This document shows, piece after piece, positions 1 to 8,429 of a stretch of DNA of 64,000 nt. The DNA is from Mycolicibacterium novocastrense. GTDB lineage: Bacteria > Actinomycetota > Actinomycetes > Mycobacteriales > Mycobacteriaceae. Position 1 is the stretch's first letter. Each line of letters begins with the position of its first letter. Below the pieces are notes generated by a model. That model was not told the origin of the DNA. It did not search any database and saw only the letters and a program-made list of their open reading frames with translations. Made by a program: the position numbers and the translations under genes. The stretch is taken from NCBI RefSeq assembly GCF_001570485.1, contig NZ_BCTA01000093.1, positions 186,001-250,000 on the forward strand, in the 5' to 3' direction.

Positions 1-1591
1 GGTCGATGCGCGCCGCGATCGTCGTCTGCAGAGTCGCGGGCACGCTCACACCGGCGTCGTCTGCCGCGTTGCGAAACCGCCCGGGCTCGCCGTCGAGCAC
101 GCCGCGCTCGGCGAGTTCGCGCACCATCTCCTCGGCGAACAGCGGATTGCCCGCTGCCCGTTCGCGAATCGTTTCGCGCAGCTCCCCGACCGAATCGGCG
201 GCGCCGAGCAGTGCGTCGACGATCGCGCACACGTCCGCGTCGCGAAGCGGCGCCAGCGCGATGGTGTGCCCGCCCCGGATCCGCGTCAAAATCCCTTGGT
301 ACTCGGGTCGATACGTGATCACCGTCAAAAGGTGCGTCTGAGGGACCACCGTCAGGAAGTCCGCCAGCATCGACTCGCTGACCTCGTCCATCCAATGCAC
401 ATCCTCGATGACGTACACCGCAGGAATCTTGCGAGCGAGGCAGTAGGTGTTGACCATCGCGGTCAACCGCCGCCGCCTGGCCTCCGGGGTGATGGTCGCC
501 GACGCGGCATGGGGCTCGCCGATGCCCAACAGATCCTCGAACAGCAGCACGTCCTCGGCGTCGACATCGGGGAGGGCAGCGCGGAGCCGGGCACGCGCGG
601 AGGCACCGTCGAGACGCTCCACGCCGGTAGCCGTCCGGAGTAACGCGGCCAGCGCATGGAACGGGACCTGCTTGGTGTGCGACTCGCAGAAGGAGCGGAC
701 CACCTCGATGCCCCGCCGATCGGCCAGCGCCGCGACCTCGCGCGCGAGCCGGCTTTTGCCGATACCCGGCGGTCCGACCAACCCGACCACGGCGCCGTGG
801 CCGTCGATCGCGCCCTCCAGCAGCCCCGCGGCAGCCGCCAGCTCCCACCGTCGGCCGACCAACGGCGATTCGTCGCGCCGATCGGGGCGGTGGAGCCTAC
901 TGATGCTGATCAGTCGGTGAGCCGCAACCGGTTCCTCGGCGCCCTTGATCCGTACCCGCTCGGGCTCACCGAGGACGGCCACACCGTCGACCAGCCGCGC
1001 CGTCGACTCGCTGAGCATCACCGCACCGGGCGCGGCGACCGCCTCCATGCGTTGCGCGATGCCGACCTGCTCGCCGATCGCGGTGTAACCGAATGCACCG
1101 GAACCCATGTCGCCGGTGATGACCCGGCCGGAGTTCAGCCCGACGCGCAACCGGAGCTCGACACCGTCGCGTCGTGCGACGTCGGCCGCGAGGCGCTCGG
1201 CCTCCTCCTGCAGCCCCAGGGCCGCCAGGCAGGCGCTCGCGGCGTGGTCCTCCAACGCTACGGGCGCGCCGAACACCGCCATCAGCCCGTCGCCGGTGAA
1301 CTTGTCCACGGTGCCGTCGTAACGCCGGATGACCGCGGCGCAGCGTTCGACGAGGTCGGTGATGATCTCGCGCAACCGTTCGGCACCGAGCGCCGCCGCG
1401 ATGTCCATGGACCGCACCACGTCGGCGAACAACACGGTCACGTGCTTGTACTCGGCGGATCGGGCGGATTGCACGACCGCGGCGCCACACTCACTGCAGA
1501 ACTTGGCGGTCGCCGCCAGCGGCGCTTCGCAGCCGGCGCAATGAAGATCCGCGGCGGTCGCTGTGCCGCCCGGACCCCGCCCTGCGTCCAC
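1..1591 (-). CDS. Class III adenylate/guanylate cyclase with AAA ATPase domain (C-terminus cut by window edge)
   Basis: Partial; at least 530 residues are visible and the frame is open to base 1. A zinc-ribbon (CAGC...CSEC) lies near residues 13-30. A class III nucleotide cyclase domain follows at about 45-200, with both metal-binding aspartates visible in VLFADVV and FTGDGLMAVFG. It ends in YTAIGEQVGIAQRME, where the usual transition-state Asn is Gly, so activity is uncertain. A P-loop ATPase domain starts near residue 265 (GPPGIGKSR), with a Walker B-like VYVIEDVHWMDE. This architecture is common in mycobacteria, which carry many cyclase-ATPase signalling proteins. The likely product is cAMP. 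The GTG at 1591 is the first start after an in-frame stop; the more upstream ATGs lie in other frames. It is divergent from the AhpD-like gene at 1672. Confidence 0.85.
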   Translation of the reverse strand, partial: MDAGRGPGGTATAADLHCAGCEAPLAATAKFCSECGAAVVQSARSAEYKHVTVLFADVVRSMDIAAALGAERLREIITDLVERCAAVIRRYDGTVDKFTGDGLMAVFGAPVALEDHAASACLAALGLQEEAERLAADVARRDGVELRLRVGLNSGRVITGDMGSGAFGYTAIGEQVGIAQRMEAVAAPGAVMLSESTARLVDGVAVLGEPERVRIKGAEEPVAAHRLISISRLHRPDRRDESPLVGRRWELAAAAGLLEGAIDGHGAVVGLVGPPGIGKSRLAREVAALADRRGIEVVRSFCESHTKQVPFHALAALLRTATGVERLDGASARARLRAALPDVDAEDVLLFEDLLGIGEPHAASATITPEARRRRLTAMVNTYCLARKIPAVYVIEDVHWMDEVSESMLADFLTVVPQTHLLTVITYRPEYQGILTRIRGGHTIALAPLRDADVCAIVDALLGAADSVGELRETIRERAAGNPLFAEEMVRELAERGVLDGEPGRFRNAADDAGVSVPATLQTTIAARID

Positions 1592-1636
1592 CTGGACATC
1601 GTGTCACCAGCGCGGACGCCATGTCGCACATTCGGC

Positions 1637-1663
1637 TGTCACACATCGGCGGGCTGTCTCGTC
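1637..1663 (+). promoter_or_regulatory. ECF41 (SigJ)-type promoter of the AhpD-like gene
   Basis: TGTCACA (1637-1643) is followed after exactly 16 bases by CGTC (1660-1663). This is the promoter described for the ECF41 sigma family, TGTCACA-N16-CGTC. The downstream ATG at 1672 is 8 bases after CGTC, so transcription would start at or next to the start codon. An ECF41 sigma gene lies convergent to the target gene. No second copy was seen upstream of sigJ itself. Confidence 0.8.
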
Positions 1664-1671
1664 TAACCGGT

Positions 1672-2283
1672 ATGACCGAGAACGCACAGAAAACGCGGAT
1701 CGAACCCCTGCCCCCGCAGCGCGCGACGCTGCTGACCAAGCTCCTGTACCGGGTGGCCAAGCGCCGGTTCGGCGAGGTCCCCGAGCCCTTCGCCGTGGCG
1801 GCGCATCACCCCCGGTTGATGATCGCCAACGTCGTGCACGAAGGCATGCTGCAGTCGGGGTCGAAGAAGCTACCCAAGAGCGTCCGCGAGCTGGCGGTGT
1901 TCTGGGCCGCCCGGACGGTCGGATGCTCGTGGTGCGTCGACTTCGGCGCGATGCTGCAACGCCTCGACGGCCTCGATGTCGACCGCCTCAAGCACATCGA
2001 CGAGTACGCGACATCGCCGCTGTTCTCCGAGGACGAACGCGCCGCGATCGCCTACGCCGACGCGATGACCGGCGATCCGCACACCATCACCGACGAACAG
2101 GTCGACGACCTTCGCCGACGGTTCGGCGACGACGGTGTCATCGAGTTGACGTATCAGATCGGTCTCGAGAACATGCGGGCACGGATGTACTCGGCGCTGG
2201 GCATCACCGAGCAGGGCTTCGGCTCCGGCGACGCGTGCCGGGTTCCGTGGGCTACCGACGAGCCCTCAGCGGCGAACCGGTGA
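1672..2283 (+). CDS. Carboxymuconolactone decarboxylase / AhpD-like protein
   Basis: A 203-residue all-alpha AhpD-fold protein. The redox motif C-S-W-C followed by VDFG is visible at about residues 84-91, as in AhpD-type disulfide reductases and alkylhydroperoxidase-like proteins. The ATG at 1672 is chosen because it sits just behind the ECF41 promoter; a longer frame opening at 1621 would run through that promoter. The gene converges on sigJ with a 32-base overlap of the 3' ends. ECF41 sigma factors are known to be linked to carboxymuconolactone decarboxylases, oxidoreductases and epimerases, so this is probably the main SigJ target, perhaps for peroxide or electrophile stress. The physiological substrate is unknown. 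Confidence 0.88.
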   Translation: MTENAQKTRIEPLPPQRATLLTKLLYRVAKRRFGEVPEPFAVAAHHPRLMIANVVHEGMLQSGSKKLPKSVRELAVFWAARTVGCSWCVDFGAMLQRLDGLDVDRLKHIDEYATSPLFSEDERAAIAYADAMTGDPHTITDEQVDDLRRRFGDDGVIELTYQIGLENMRARMYSALGITEQGFGSGDACRVPWATDEPSAANR

Positions 2284-3160
2284 ACTTGTCCGGGTTGGCG
2301 ATATCCCATATCGCGCAGACCTTGCCGTCGCGCACGGTCATCGCGGTGAACCGCGGCGTCATCTCCGGATAGCCGTCGCGGGCCGGCGATCCCGGTGTCC
2401 AGCTGCCGAACTGGCCGTTGATCAGCGCAGGCACACCCGCCTCGAGCCAGGACGGTCCATAGCGGCGGGCCAGCCCGAACAGGAACCGAGCCACTTTCTC
2501 CGGTCCGCGGATGACGCGCGGCGCGGTCGGCGCTCTGCGGTTCGAGTCCCCGGTGAAGGTGACATCGGGATGAAGCAGTGCCACAACGGCTTCCATGTCA
2601 CCGTCGGCGAGCGCCGCCATCAGCGCACCCGCCACCTCGTTGTGGGCGTCATCGGGTACTGGCGGCGGAGCGTCCGCGACGGCACGCCGGGCCCGCGAGG
2701 CCAGCTTCCGCGCCGCCGCCTCGCTGACACCGAGCACGTCGGCGACCTCGCCGAACGGCACCGAGAAGCCGTCGTGCAGCACGAACGCCACCCGCTGATC
2801 CGGGTTGAGCCGTTCGAGCACCACCATGGCGGCGAACCGGGCGTCCTCGCCGGCGACCACCGACGCCAACGGGTCATCGCCGTCCAGCGCAGTGACGACC
2901 GGCTCCGGAAGCCATTCCCCGACATAGGTTTCGCGCCGATGCGCCGCCGAACGAAGCCGGTCCAGGCCCAACCGGCTGACCACCGTCGTCAGCCATGCCC
3001 GCAGGTCCTTGATCGACTCGTGGTGGGCGCCGTTCCAGCGCAACCAGGCATCCTGCACGATGTCCTCGGCGTCGGCCACCGTGCCCGTGAGCCGGTAGGC
3101 GACGGACAACAGGTGCGGCCGCAGCTCCTCGAACTCGTCGACCCGCGCGCTGGCGGTCAT
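2252..3160 (-). CDS. sigJ: ECF41-family RNA polymerase sigma factor SigJ
   Basis: A 302-residue sigma factor with region 2 at about 10-75 (DAEDIVQDAWLRW), region 4 at about 110-165 (HTH in FGEVADVLGVSEAAARKLASR), and a C-terminal SnoaL/NTF2-like domain at about 175-295. The ECF41 signatures WLPEP in the linker and NPDKF near the C-terminus are both present. The expected DGGG-type motif is replaced by DSNRRA. In this family the C-terminal domain acts in cis as a regulator instead of a separate anti-sigma factor. The location just before the Rv3329 and dacB1 orthologues matches Rv3328c (sigJ). SigJ of M. tuberculosis is linked to hydrogen peroxide tolerance. Confidence 0.9.
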   Translation of the reverse strand: MTASARVDEFEELRPHLLSVAYRLTGTVADAEDIVQDAWLRWNGAHHESIKDLRAWLTTVVSRLGLDRLRSAAHRRETYVGEWLPEPVVTALDGDDPLASVVAGEDARFAAMVVLERLNPDQRVAFVLHDGFSVPFGEVADVLGVSEAAARKLASRARRAVADAPPPVPDDAHNEVAGALMAALADGDMEAVVALLHPDVTFTGDSNRRAPTAPRVIRGPEKVARFLFGLARRYGPSWLEAGVPALINGQFGSWTPGSPARDGYPEMTPRFTAMTVRDGKVCAIWDIANPDKFTGSPLRARR

Positions 3161-3266
3161 TCGGTCAGCCTAGTGCGCCAACACTTCCAGCGTGGCGTGC
3201 CCGCCGCGGTGCATGTCGCTTGCTAGGTTCGACCCCGTCATAGCCGGACTTATCGAGGGGACGCCG

Positions 3267-3788
3267 TTGATCGAGATGCGGGCAGCGCTGCTGCTGGCGA
3301 CGGGACTGATTGCGGTACCGGGGATCCCGATGGCCGCCGCGGCAATGGTCGAAGACGACGCCTGGCAGCCGAGTTCCGAAACGACGGTGCTGACCAGCGA
3401 GGACGGCAACGAGATCTCCGTCGCCGGCCCTGCGGGCTGGGATGCCCGCGAATTCGGCAACGGGGTCGGCTACCGCTCCGGTGACGAGCTGGTCATCGTG
3501 CAGGTCTTCGACCGTGGAGGCCGAGACGTCGACGCGGTTGCGCGGCGGCTCATGCGGGCCGACCGCATCACCGGTTCCAGCGCCGCGATGACAGGCGAAA
3601 TCGTCACGACCGCCGACGGCACCCTCACCGGTGTGGGATGTGAGCTCGTCGCGGATGACCGGCTGGGCGAATGCGCCTTCCTGGCCGACGACGACGTGAT
3701 CGTGTGGGTTCAGACCCTGGGGACGGCCGACCAGCCCGCACCGCCGCTGGACCTCGTGGTGGCACCGATCGGAAGGGAACTGCCGTGA
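3267..3788 (+). CDS. Exported hypothetical protein
   Basis: About 173 residues, not recognised as a named family. The N-terminus is a signal peptide: a short start, a hydrophobic core (ALLLATGLIAVPGIP) and a probable cleavage near an Ala-rich stretch. The mature part is acidic with no membrane segment. It has two cysteines about 10 residues apart near the C-terminal third (GCEL...GECAF) that could form an extracytoplasmic disulfide. The TTG at 3267 is chosen because GAGGGG ends 6 bases upstream; the ATG at 3276 is a close alternative. The stop overlaps the next start by 4 bases (GTGA), so it is coupled to the PrsW-type protease gene. Confidence 0.65.
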   Translation: MIEMRAALLLATGLIAVPGIPMAAAAMVEDDAWQPSSETTVLTSEDGNEISVAGPAGWDAREFGNGVGYRSGDELVIVQVFDRGGRDVDAVARRLMRADRITGSSAAMTGEIVTTADGTLTGVGCELVADDRLGECAFLADDDVIVWVQTLGTADQPAPPLDLVVAPIGRELP

Positions 3789-4917
3789 GCGACCAGACGG
3801 TGCCGCAACGGCGTCCTGTGGTGTACCGACCCGAGTCCGCGGTGTTCTGGGTGTTCGTGGTGGCGCTGATTCTCGGAACGCTCGCGCTGCTCGACGATTC
3901 CGGCCCGGTCATCCGCGCGACGCTCGACGCCAACATCGCCCTGTCGTGGCTATGGCTGCTGTTCATCGCGTTCATGGTGTGGCTGATCTTCCGGTTCGAC
4001 CCGTTTCGTAGTGGGCGGCGTTATCCGCAGGCCCTCGTGGCGGTTTCGCACTGGGCGGCACCGCAGCGGTGGCGATGGCGATGAGCGGCAACGGTGGACT
4101 CGGCCAATTGTGGAGCATGGTGCTGACGCCGGAGACGTTCACCGACTGGGAGGCCGCGCTCACCGCACCCATCATCGAGGAAGCGTCCAAGGCGTTGTGC
4201 GCGGCGGTGGTGCTGGTGCTGGGTGCCCATGTGTTGAACCGCATTTCGCATGCGCTGATGGTCGGGATGTTCGTCGGTTTCGGTTTCGACCTGATGGAGG
4301 ACCTGTCGTACGCGGCGAACAGCGCGCTCCAGGACCTCGACTCGGATATGGCCGGTGCGGGTGGAAACCTCGTCGTGCGGTTCTTCACCGCCGTGCCGGC
4401 GCACTGGACCTATACGGCGCTGACATCGGTGGGCGTGCTGCTGTTGCTGCCGTCGTTCCGCGACCGCGAGCGATGGTCGACCGGGCGGCGGCTGGCCATC
4501 GCGTGCGGACTGCTTCTGAGCGGCCCGCTGCTGCACTTCACCTGGAACGCACCGGGTCCGGTGGCGGCGATGCCGCTCAAGATGCTCGGCAGCCTGGCGT
4601 TCTTTCTCGTCGTCGCGGCCTTGTTGCTACGTGACGAGCGGCGCTGGGTGATCGCCCGCATCGAGGCCGGCCGTGCCAGCGGCGAACTCGCCACCATCGG
4701 CGAAGACGTTCTGGATTCGCTGCCGACGCGACGCCGCCGCCGCGCCCTGCGCAAGTCGGCCAAACGGTCCGGCGGCCGCGCCGCGGCCAAAGCGGTCAAG
4801 GCCCAGCAGCGCGCCGCCCTCGACCGTATCCAGCGCTACGGCGAGACTACGGTTTCTGACGAATTCGGCTCGGATTCCGTCAGAAACAGCACTCTCGGCG
4901 CAGCGCGAAACGGTTAG
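3785..4917 (+). pseudogene. PrsW-family intramembrane metalloprotease, apparent one-base frameshift
   Basis: Two frames together make one PrsW-type membrane protease of about 377 residues. Frame 1 starts at GTG 3785 and gives two N-terminal membrane segments, then RRYPQALVA, and reads off at a stop near 4084. The continuation GFALGGTAAVAMAMSGN is one frame back from about 4042, where one G seems to be missing in a short G-run (GGCGGTTT). Frame 2 then carries all the family motifs: EEASK (EExxK), GFGFDLMEDL and HFTWN, plus several more membrane segments and a basic C-terminal tail of about 70 residues. A GTG at 4069 or ATG at 4075 could start a shortened protein, but without the first two helices. 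It is either a recent pseudogene, a sequencing error or, less likely, programmed frameshifting. It is coupled to the exported protein upstream. Confidence 0.75.
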
Positions 4918-6416
4918 CGCTTGCCGAAAACCGTGCGGTGCCACTCTTTTTCGGCAACCCCGGTGATGTCACTCATCACGTGCTTGACGGTGAGGTACTC
5001 CTCGAGCGAGTAATCGCTCATGTCCTTGCCGAACCCGGAGGCCCCGACGCCGCCGTGCGGCATCTCGCTGATGATCGGGATGTGGTCGTTGATCCACACG
5101 CAGCCGGCCTTGATCTGCCGCGACGCCCGTTGCGCGCGGTAGACGTCGCGGGTCCACGCTGAGGCGGCCAAGCCATACGCGGTGTCGTTGGCCTGCCGCA
5201 GCGCGTCGTCGTCGTCAGTGAACGAGCGCACCGTGAGGACCGGTCCGAAGATCTCGTCGCGATACACCTCGGACCGCTCATCGACGTCAGCGATCACGGT
5301 CGGTAGATAGAACGAACCCGGCCGGTCGGGGGCCGACCCGCCGCAGACGATCCGTCCGCCCTGTCCCGGCGCCCGCTCGACCATGCCGGCCACCTTCGCC
5401 CGGTGCGCCATTGAGATCAGCGGTCCGAGGTCGGTGTCCGGGTCCTGTGGGTCGCCGACGACGACCTTGGAGAACACCTCGGCGACGCCCGCGACGAAAT
5501 CGTCGTAGAGCTCGCGCGCGACGATCGCCCGCGTCGCCGCCGTGCAGTCCTGACCGGTGTTGATCAGCGCGCCGGCCGCAGCGCCCTGGACGGCGGCGTC
5601 GAGATCTGCGTCGTCGAACACCACGAACGGCGCCTTGCCGCCGAGCTCGAGCTGCACCCGGTGGCCGTGCACCGCCGCCGCCGCCATCACCTTGCGGCCC
5701 ACGGGCGTCGACCCGGTGAAGGTCACGACGTCGACGTCGCGGTGGCCGGCCAGCGCCGTGCCGACCTCGCCGCCGAGTCCTGTGACCACATTGAAGACGC
5801 CGTCCGGCAGGCCCGCCTCCTTGGCGAGGCGCGCGAGCGTCAACGTGGTCAACGGTGTCAACTCACACGGTTTGATCACCACCGAACAGCCGGCGGCCAA
5901 CGCGGGCAATACTTTCCACACCGCCATCTGCAACGGATAGTTCCACGGCGTGATGGTGGCGACCACACCGACCGCCTCACGCCGGATGCTCGACGTGTGA
6001 TCCGCGGAATACTCGGCGCTCGCCTTGCCTTCCAGGTGGCGCGCCGCGCCGGCGAAGAAATCGATGTTGTCGACGCTGCCGGGGACGTCGAATTCGGCGG
6101 CCAGCCGCACCGGCTTACCGGTCTGGCTGACCTCCTCGGCGACCAATGCCTCCGCGCTCTCGCCCGCCAGGTGCGCCAGCTTGAACAGGACAGCCGAGCG
6201 GTCCGCTGGCGTGGCGGTGGACCATTCGGTCAACGCCGCGCGGGCCGAGGCCACCGCGGTGTTCACGTCGGCGGGCGTGCCCAACGCGTATTCGGCGACG
6301 GCCTGCCCCGTCGCGGGGTCGGTGACCCGGTGGGCGGGTCCGCCGGTCGCCACCGCGGCGCCGTCGATCCAGCTGCCCGCCACACTGGCGGAAACGGATG
6401 TCGCAGTCATGGCCAT
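4914..6416 (-). CDS. Aldehyde dehydrogenase, gamma-aminobutyraldehyde/betaine aldehyde type
   Basis: A 500-residue NAD(P)-dependent aldehyde dehydrogenase. Visible motifs in order are ITPWNYPLQMAVWK (NAD binding), FTGSTPVG, the catalytic-base Glu in LELGGKAP, and the nucleophilic Cys in NTGQDCTAATR. The C-terminal half has the usual EIFGPVL. It most resembles aminobutyraldehyde dehydrogenases. The divergent neighbours are an Lrp-type regulator and a class III aminotransferase, which fits diamine or omega-amine catabolism: transamination to an amino-aldehyde, then oxidation to an amino acid. The exact substrate is not proven by sequence. The stop overlaps the convergent PrsW-type gene by 4 bases. 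An ATG two codons downstream is an alternative start. Confidence 0.88.
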   Translation of the reverse strand: MAMTATSVSASVAGSWIDGAAVATGGPAHRVTDPATGQAVAEYALGTPADVNTAVASARAALTEWSTATPADRSAVLFKLAHLAGESAEALVAEEVSQTGKPVRLAAEFDVPGSVDNIDFFAGAARHLEGKASAEYSADHTSSIRREAVGVVATITPWNYPLQMAVWKVLPALAAGCSVVIKPCELTPLTTLTLARLAKEAGLPDGVFNVVTGLGGEVGTALAGHRDVDVVTFTGSTPVGRKVMAAAAVHGHRVQLELGGKAPFVVFDDADLDAAVQGAAAGALINTGQDCTAATRAIVARELYDDFVAGVAEVFSKVVVGDPQDPDTDLGPLISMAHRAKVAGMVERAPGQGGRIVCGGSAPDRPGSFYLPTVIADVDERSEVYRDEIFGPVLTVRSFTDDDDALRQANDTAYGLAASAWTRDVYRAQRASRQIKAGCVWINDHIPIISEMPHGGVGASGFGKDMSDYSLEEYLTVKHVMSDITGVAEKEWHRTVFGKR

Positions 6417-6483
6417 ACGCTAACGGACCCCTACGCTTTCCCATAGCCGAGCCGGGTCCGAACGAGTGATTTCATGGCTGTGG

Positions 6484-6513
6484 TTGCCTCTGACGACGAA
6501 TTCCGTGCACAAT
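6484..6513 (+). promoter_or_regulatory. Candidate promoter of the lrp-like gene
   Basis: TTGCCT at 6484-6489 and CACAAT at 6508-6513 are separated by 18 bases. The -10-like hexamer ends 7 bases before the ATG at 6521, which would give a leaderless transcript, a frequent arrangement in mycobacteria. Only two hexamers support this. Confidence 0.35.
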
Positions 6514-6520
6514 CACTGGC

Positions 6521-7042
6521 ATGCCTACTCCGGGTGCGACGCACGGCCTCGGCCCCGTTTCGTTCCGACTCAACCAGTCCCGTCCCGGCGCCGCGTTTCC
6601 CCTCGACGACTTGAGCAAGCAGATCATCGAGAAGCTGCAGCAGGACGGCCGCCGCTCGTATGCGGGCATCGGCAAGTCGGTCGGGTTGTCCGAGGCCGCC
6701 GTCCGGCAGCGGGTGCAACGCATGGTCGACGCCGGTGTCATGCAGATCGTCGCCGTCACCGATCCCATGCAACTGGGTTTCGCCCGCCAGGCGATGATCG
6801 GGATCCGCTGCACCGGCGACACCACCAAGGTGGCCGAAAAGCTGGCCGCCATCGAGTCCGTCGACTACGTGGTGCTCACCGCCGGATCCTTCGACGCCAT
6901 CGTCGAGGTGGTCTGCGAGGACGACGACGACCTGCTCGACCTGCTCAACACCCAGATCCGAGCGCTGCCGGGAGTGATCTCCACCGAGACACTCGTTTAC
7001 CTGAAACTCGTCAAGCAGCAATACAATTGGGGCACTCGATGA
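6521..7042 (+). CDS. Lrp/AsnC-family transcriptional regulator
   Basis: A 173-residue regulator with an N-terminal tail of about 25 residues. A winged HTH follows (LDDLSKQIIEKLQQDGRRSYAGIG, with the recognition helix near SEAAVRQRVQRM) and then a C-terminal RAM/ligand-binding domain. Its stop overlaps the start of the aminotransferase by 4 bases (ATGA), and it is divergent from the aldehyde dehydrogenase at 6416. It therefore very likely controls both, sensing an amino acid or amine. The intergenic region of 104 bases would hold its operator; no convincing palindrome was found there. Confidence 0.88.
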   Translation: MPTPGATHGLGPVSFRLNQSRPGAAFPLDDLSKQIIEKLQQDGRRSYAGIGKSVGLSEAAVRQRVQRMVDAGVMQIVAVTDPMQLGFARQAMIGIRCTGDTTKVAEKLAAIESVDYVVLTAGSFDAIVEVVCEDDDDLLDLLNTQIRALPGVISTETLVYLKLVKQQYNWGTR

Positions 7043-8409
7043 CTTCAACCCTTTCGGCCGACCTCGGCGCGAAAGCCAACCGTCACCTGTGGGGTCACTT
7101 CGCCCGGCACGGCGCCGGCATCACTCCGCCGATCATCACACGCGGTGAGGGTGTCACGATCTGGGACAGCAACGGCAAGAGCTACATCGACGGGCTGTCA
7201 GGGCTTTTCGTGGTCCAGGTCGGGCACGGCCGCCAGGAATTGGCCGAGGCCGCCGCCAAACAGGCCGAGCAGTTGGCATTCTTCCCGCTGTGGTCTTACG
7301 CCACGCCGACCGCGATCGAACTCGCCGAACGCGTCGCCGGTTACGCACCCGGTGATCTGAACCGGGTGTTCTTCACCACCGGTGGCGGCGAAGCCGTCGA
7401 GTCGGCGTGGAAGCTGGCCAAGAACTATTTCAAGCTGACCGGCAAACCCGGTAAGCACAAGGTGGTTTCGCGTTCCATCGCCTATCACGGCACACCGCAG
7501 GGGGCGCTGGCGATCACCGGGTTGCCGGTGTTCAAGGCGCCGTTCGAGCCGCTGACACCGGGCGGCTTCCGGGTGCCCAACACGAACTTCTACCGCGCCC
7601 CCGCGCCGTACCAGGGCGACGAGAAGGCGTTCGGACAGTACTGCGCCGACCGTATCGCCGAAGCCATCGAATTCGAGGGCCCCGACACCGTCGCGGCCGT
7701 CTTCCTCGAACCGGTGCAGAACGCGGGCGGCTGCTTCCCGCCGCCGCCAGGGTATTTCGAGCGGGTCCGGGAGATCTGCGACGAGTACGACGTGCTGCTG
7801 GTGTCCGACGAGGTCATCTGCGCATACGGCCGGATCGGGTCGATGTTCGCCTGTGACGACTTCGGCTACGTCCCCGACATCATCACCTGCGCAAAGGGTT
7901 TGACGTCCGGCTACTCGCCGATCGGTGCGATGGTCGCCAGCGACCGGTTGTTCGAGCCGTTCAACGACGGCAAGACCATGTTCGCGCACGGCTACACCTT
8001 CGGCGGGCATCCGGTGTCGTCGGCGGTGGCGCTGGCCAATCTCGACATCTTCGAACGCGAGGGGCTCAACGACCACGTCAAGGAGAACGCACCGAGATTC
8101 CGGGCCACCCTCGAGCAGTTGTACGACCTGCCGATCGTCGGCGACGTTCGCGGCGAGGGCTACTTCTACGGCATCGAACTGGTCAAGGACAAAGCCACCA
8201 AGGAGACCTTCAACGATGAGGAGTCCGAGCGGATGCTGCGCGGGTTCCTGACCCCCGCACTCTTCGAGGCCGGCCTGTACTGCCGCGCTGATGATCGCGG
8301 CGATCCGGTCGTCCAGTTGGCCCCGCCTCTGATCAGCGGCCAGAAGGAATTCGACGCGATCTACCAGATCATGCGCGACGTGCTCGCCGAAGCCGGCCGC
8401 CGCATCTGA
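7039..8409 (+). CDS. Class III (omega) aminotransferase, Rv3329 type
   Basis: A 456-residue PLP-dependent aminotransferase of subgroup III, the family of diamine, beta-alanine and ornithine aminotransferases. It has the phosphate-binding region FTTGGGEAVESAWKLAK. The Asp that contacts the PLP pyridine is in VLLVSDEVICAYGR, and the Schiff-base lysine is in CAKGLTSGYSP. It is translationally coupled to the Lrp-type regulator (ATGA overlap) and adjacent to an aldehyde dehydrogenase, suggesting amine degradation. Its position between sigJ and dacB1 matches Rv3329. The frame is open further upstream to about 6466, but that part overlaps the regulator. Confidence 0.9.
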   Translation: MTSTLSADLGAKANRHLWGHFARHGAGITPPIITRGEGVTIWDSNGKSYIDGLSGLFVVQVGHGRQELAEAAAKQAEQLAFFPLWSYATPTAIELAERVAGYAPGDLNRVFFTTGGGEAVESAWKLAKNYFKLTGKPGKHKVVSRSIAYHGTPQGALAITGLPVFKAPFEPLTPGGFRVPNTNFYRAPAPYQGDEKAFGQYCADRIAEAIEFEGPDTVAAVFLEPVQNAGGCFPPPPGYFERVREICDEYDVLLVSDEVICAYGRIGSMFACDDFGYVPDIITCAKGLTSGYSPIGAMVASDRLFEPFNDGKTMFAHGYTFGGHPVSSAVALANLDIFEREGLNDHVKENAPRFRATLEQLYDLPIVGDVRGEGYFYGIELVKDKATKETFNDEESERMLRGFLTPALFEAGLYCRADDRGDPVVQLAPPLISGQKEFDAIYQIMRDVLAEAGRRI

Positions 8410-8429
8410 GTTTGCGCGAGACTGGCGGC

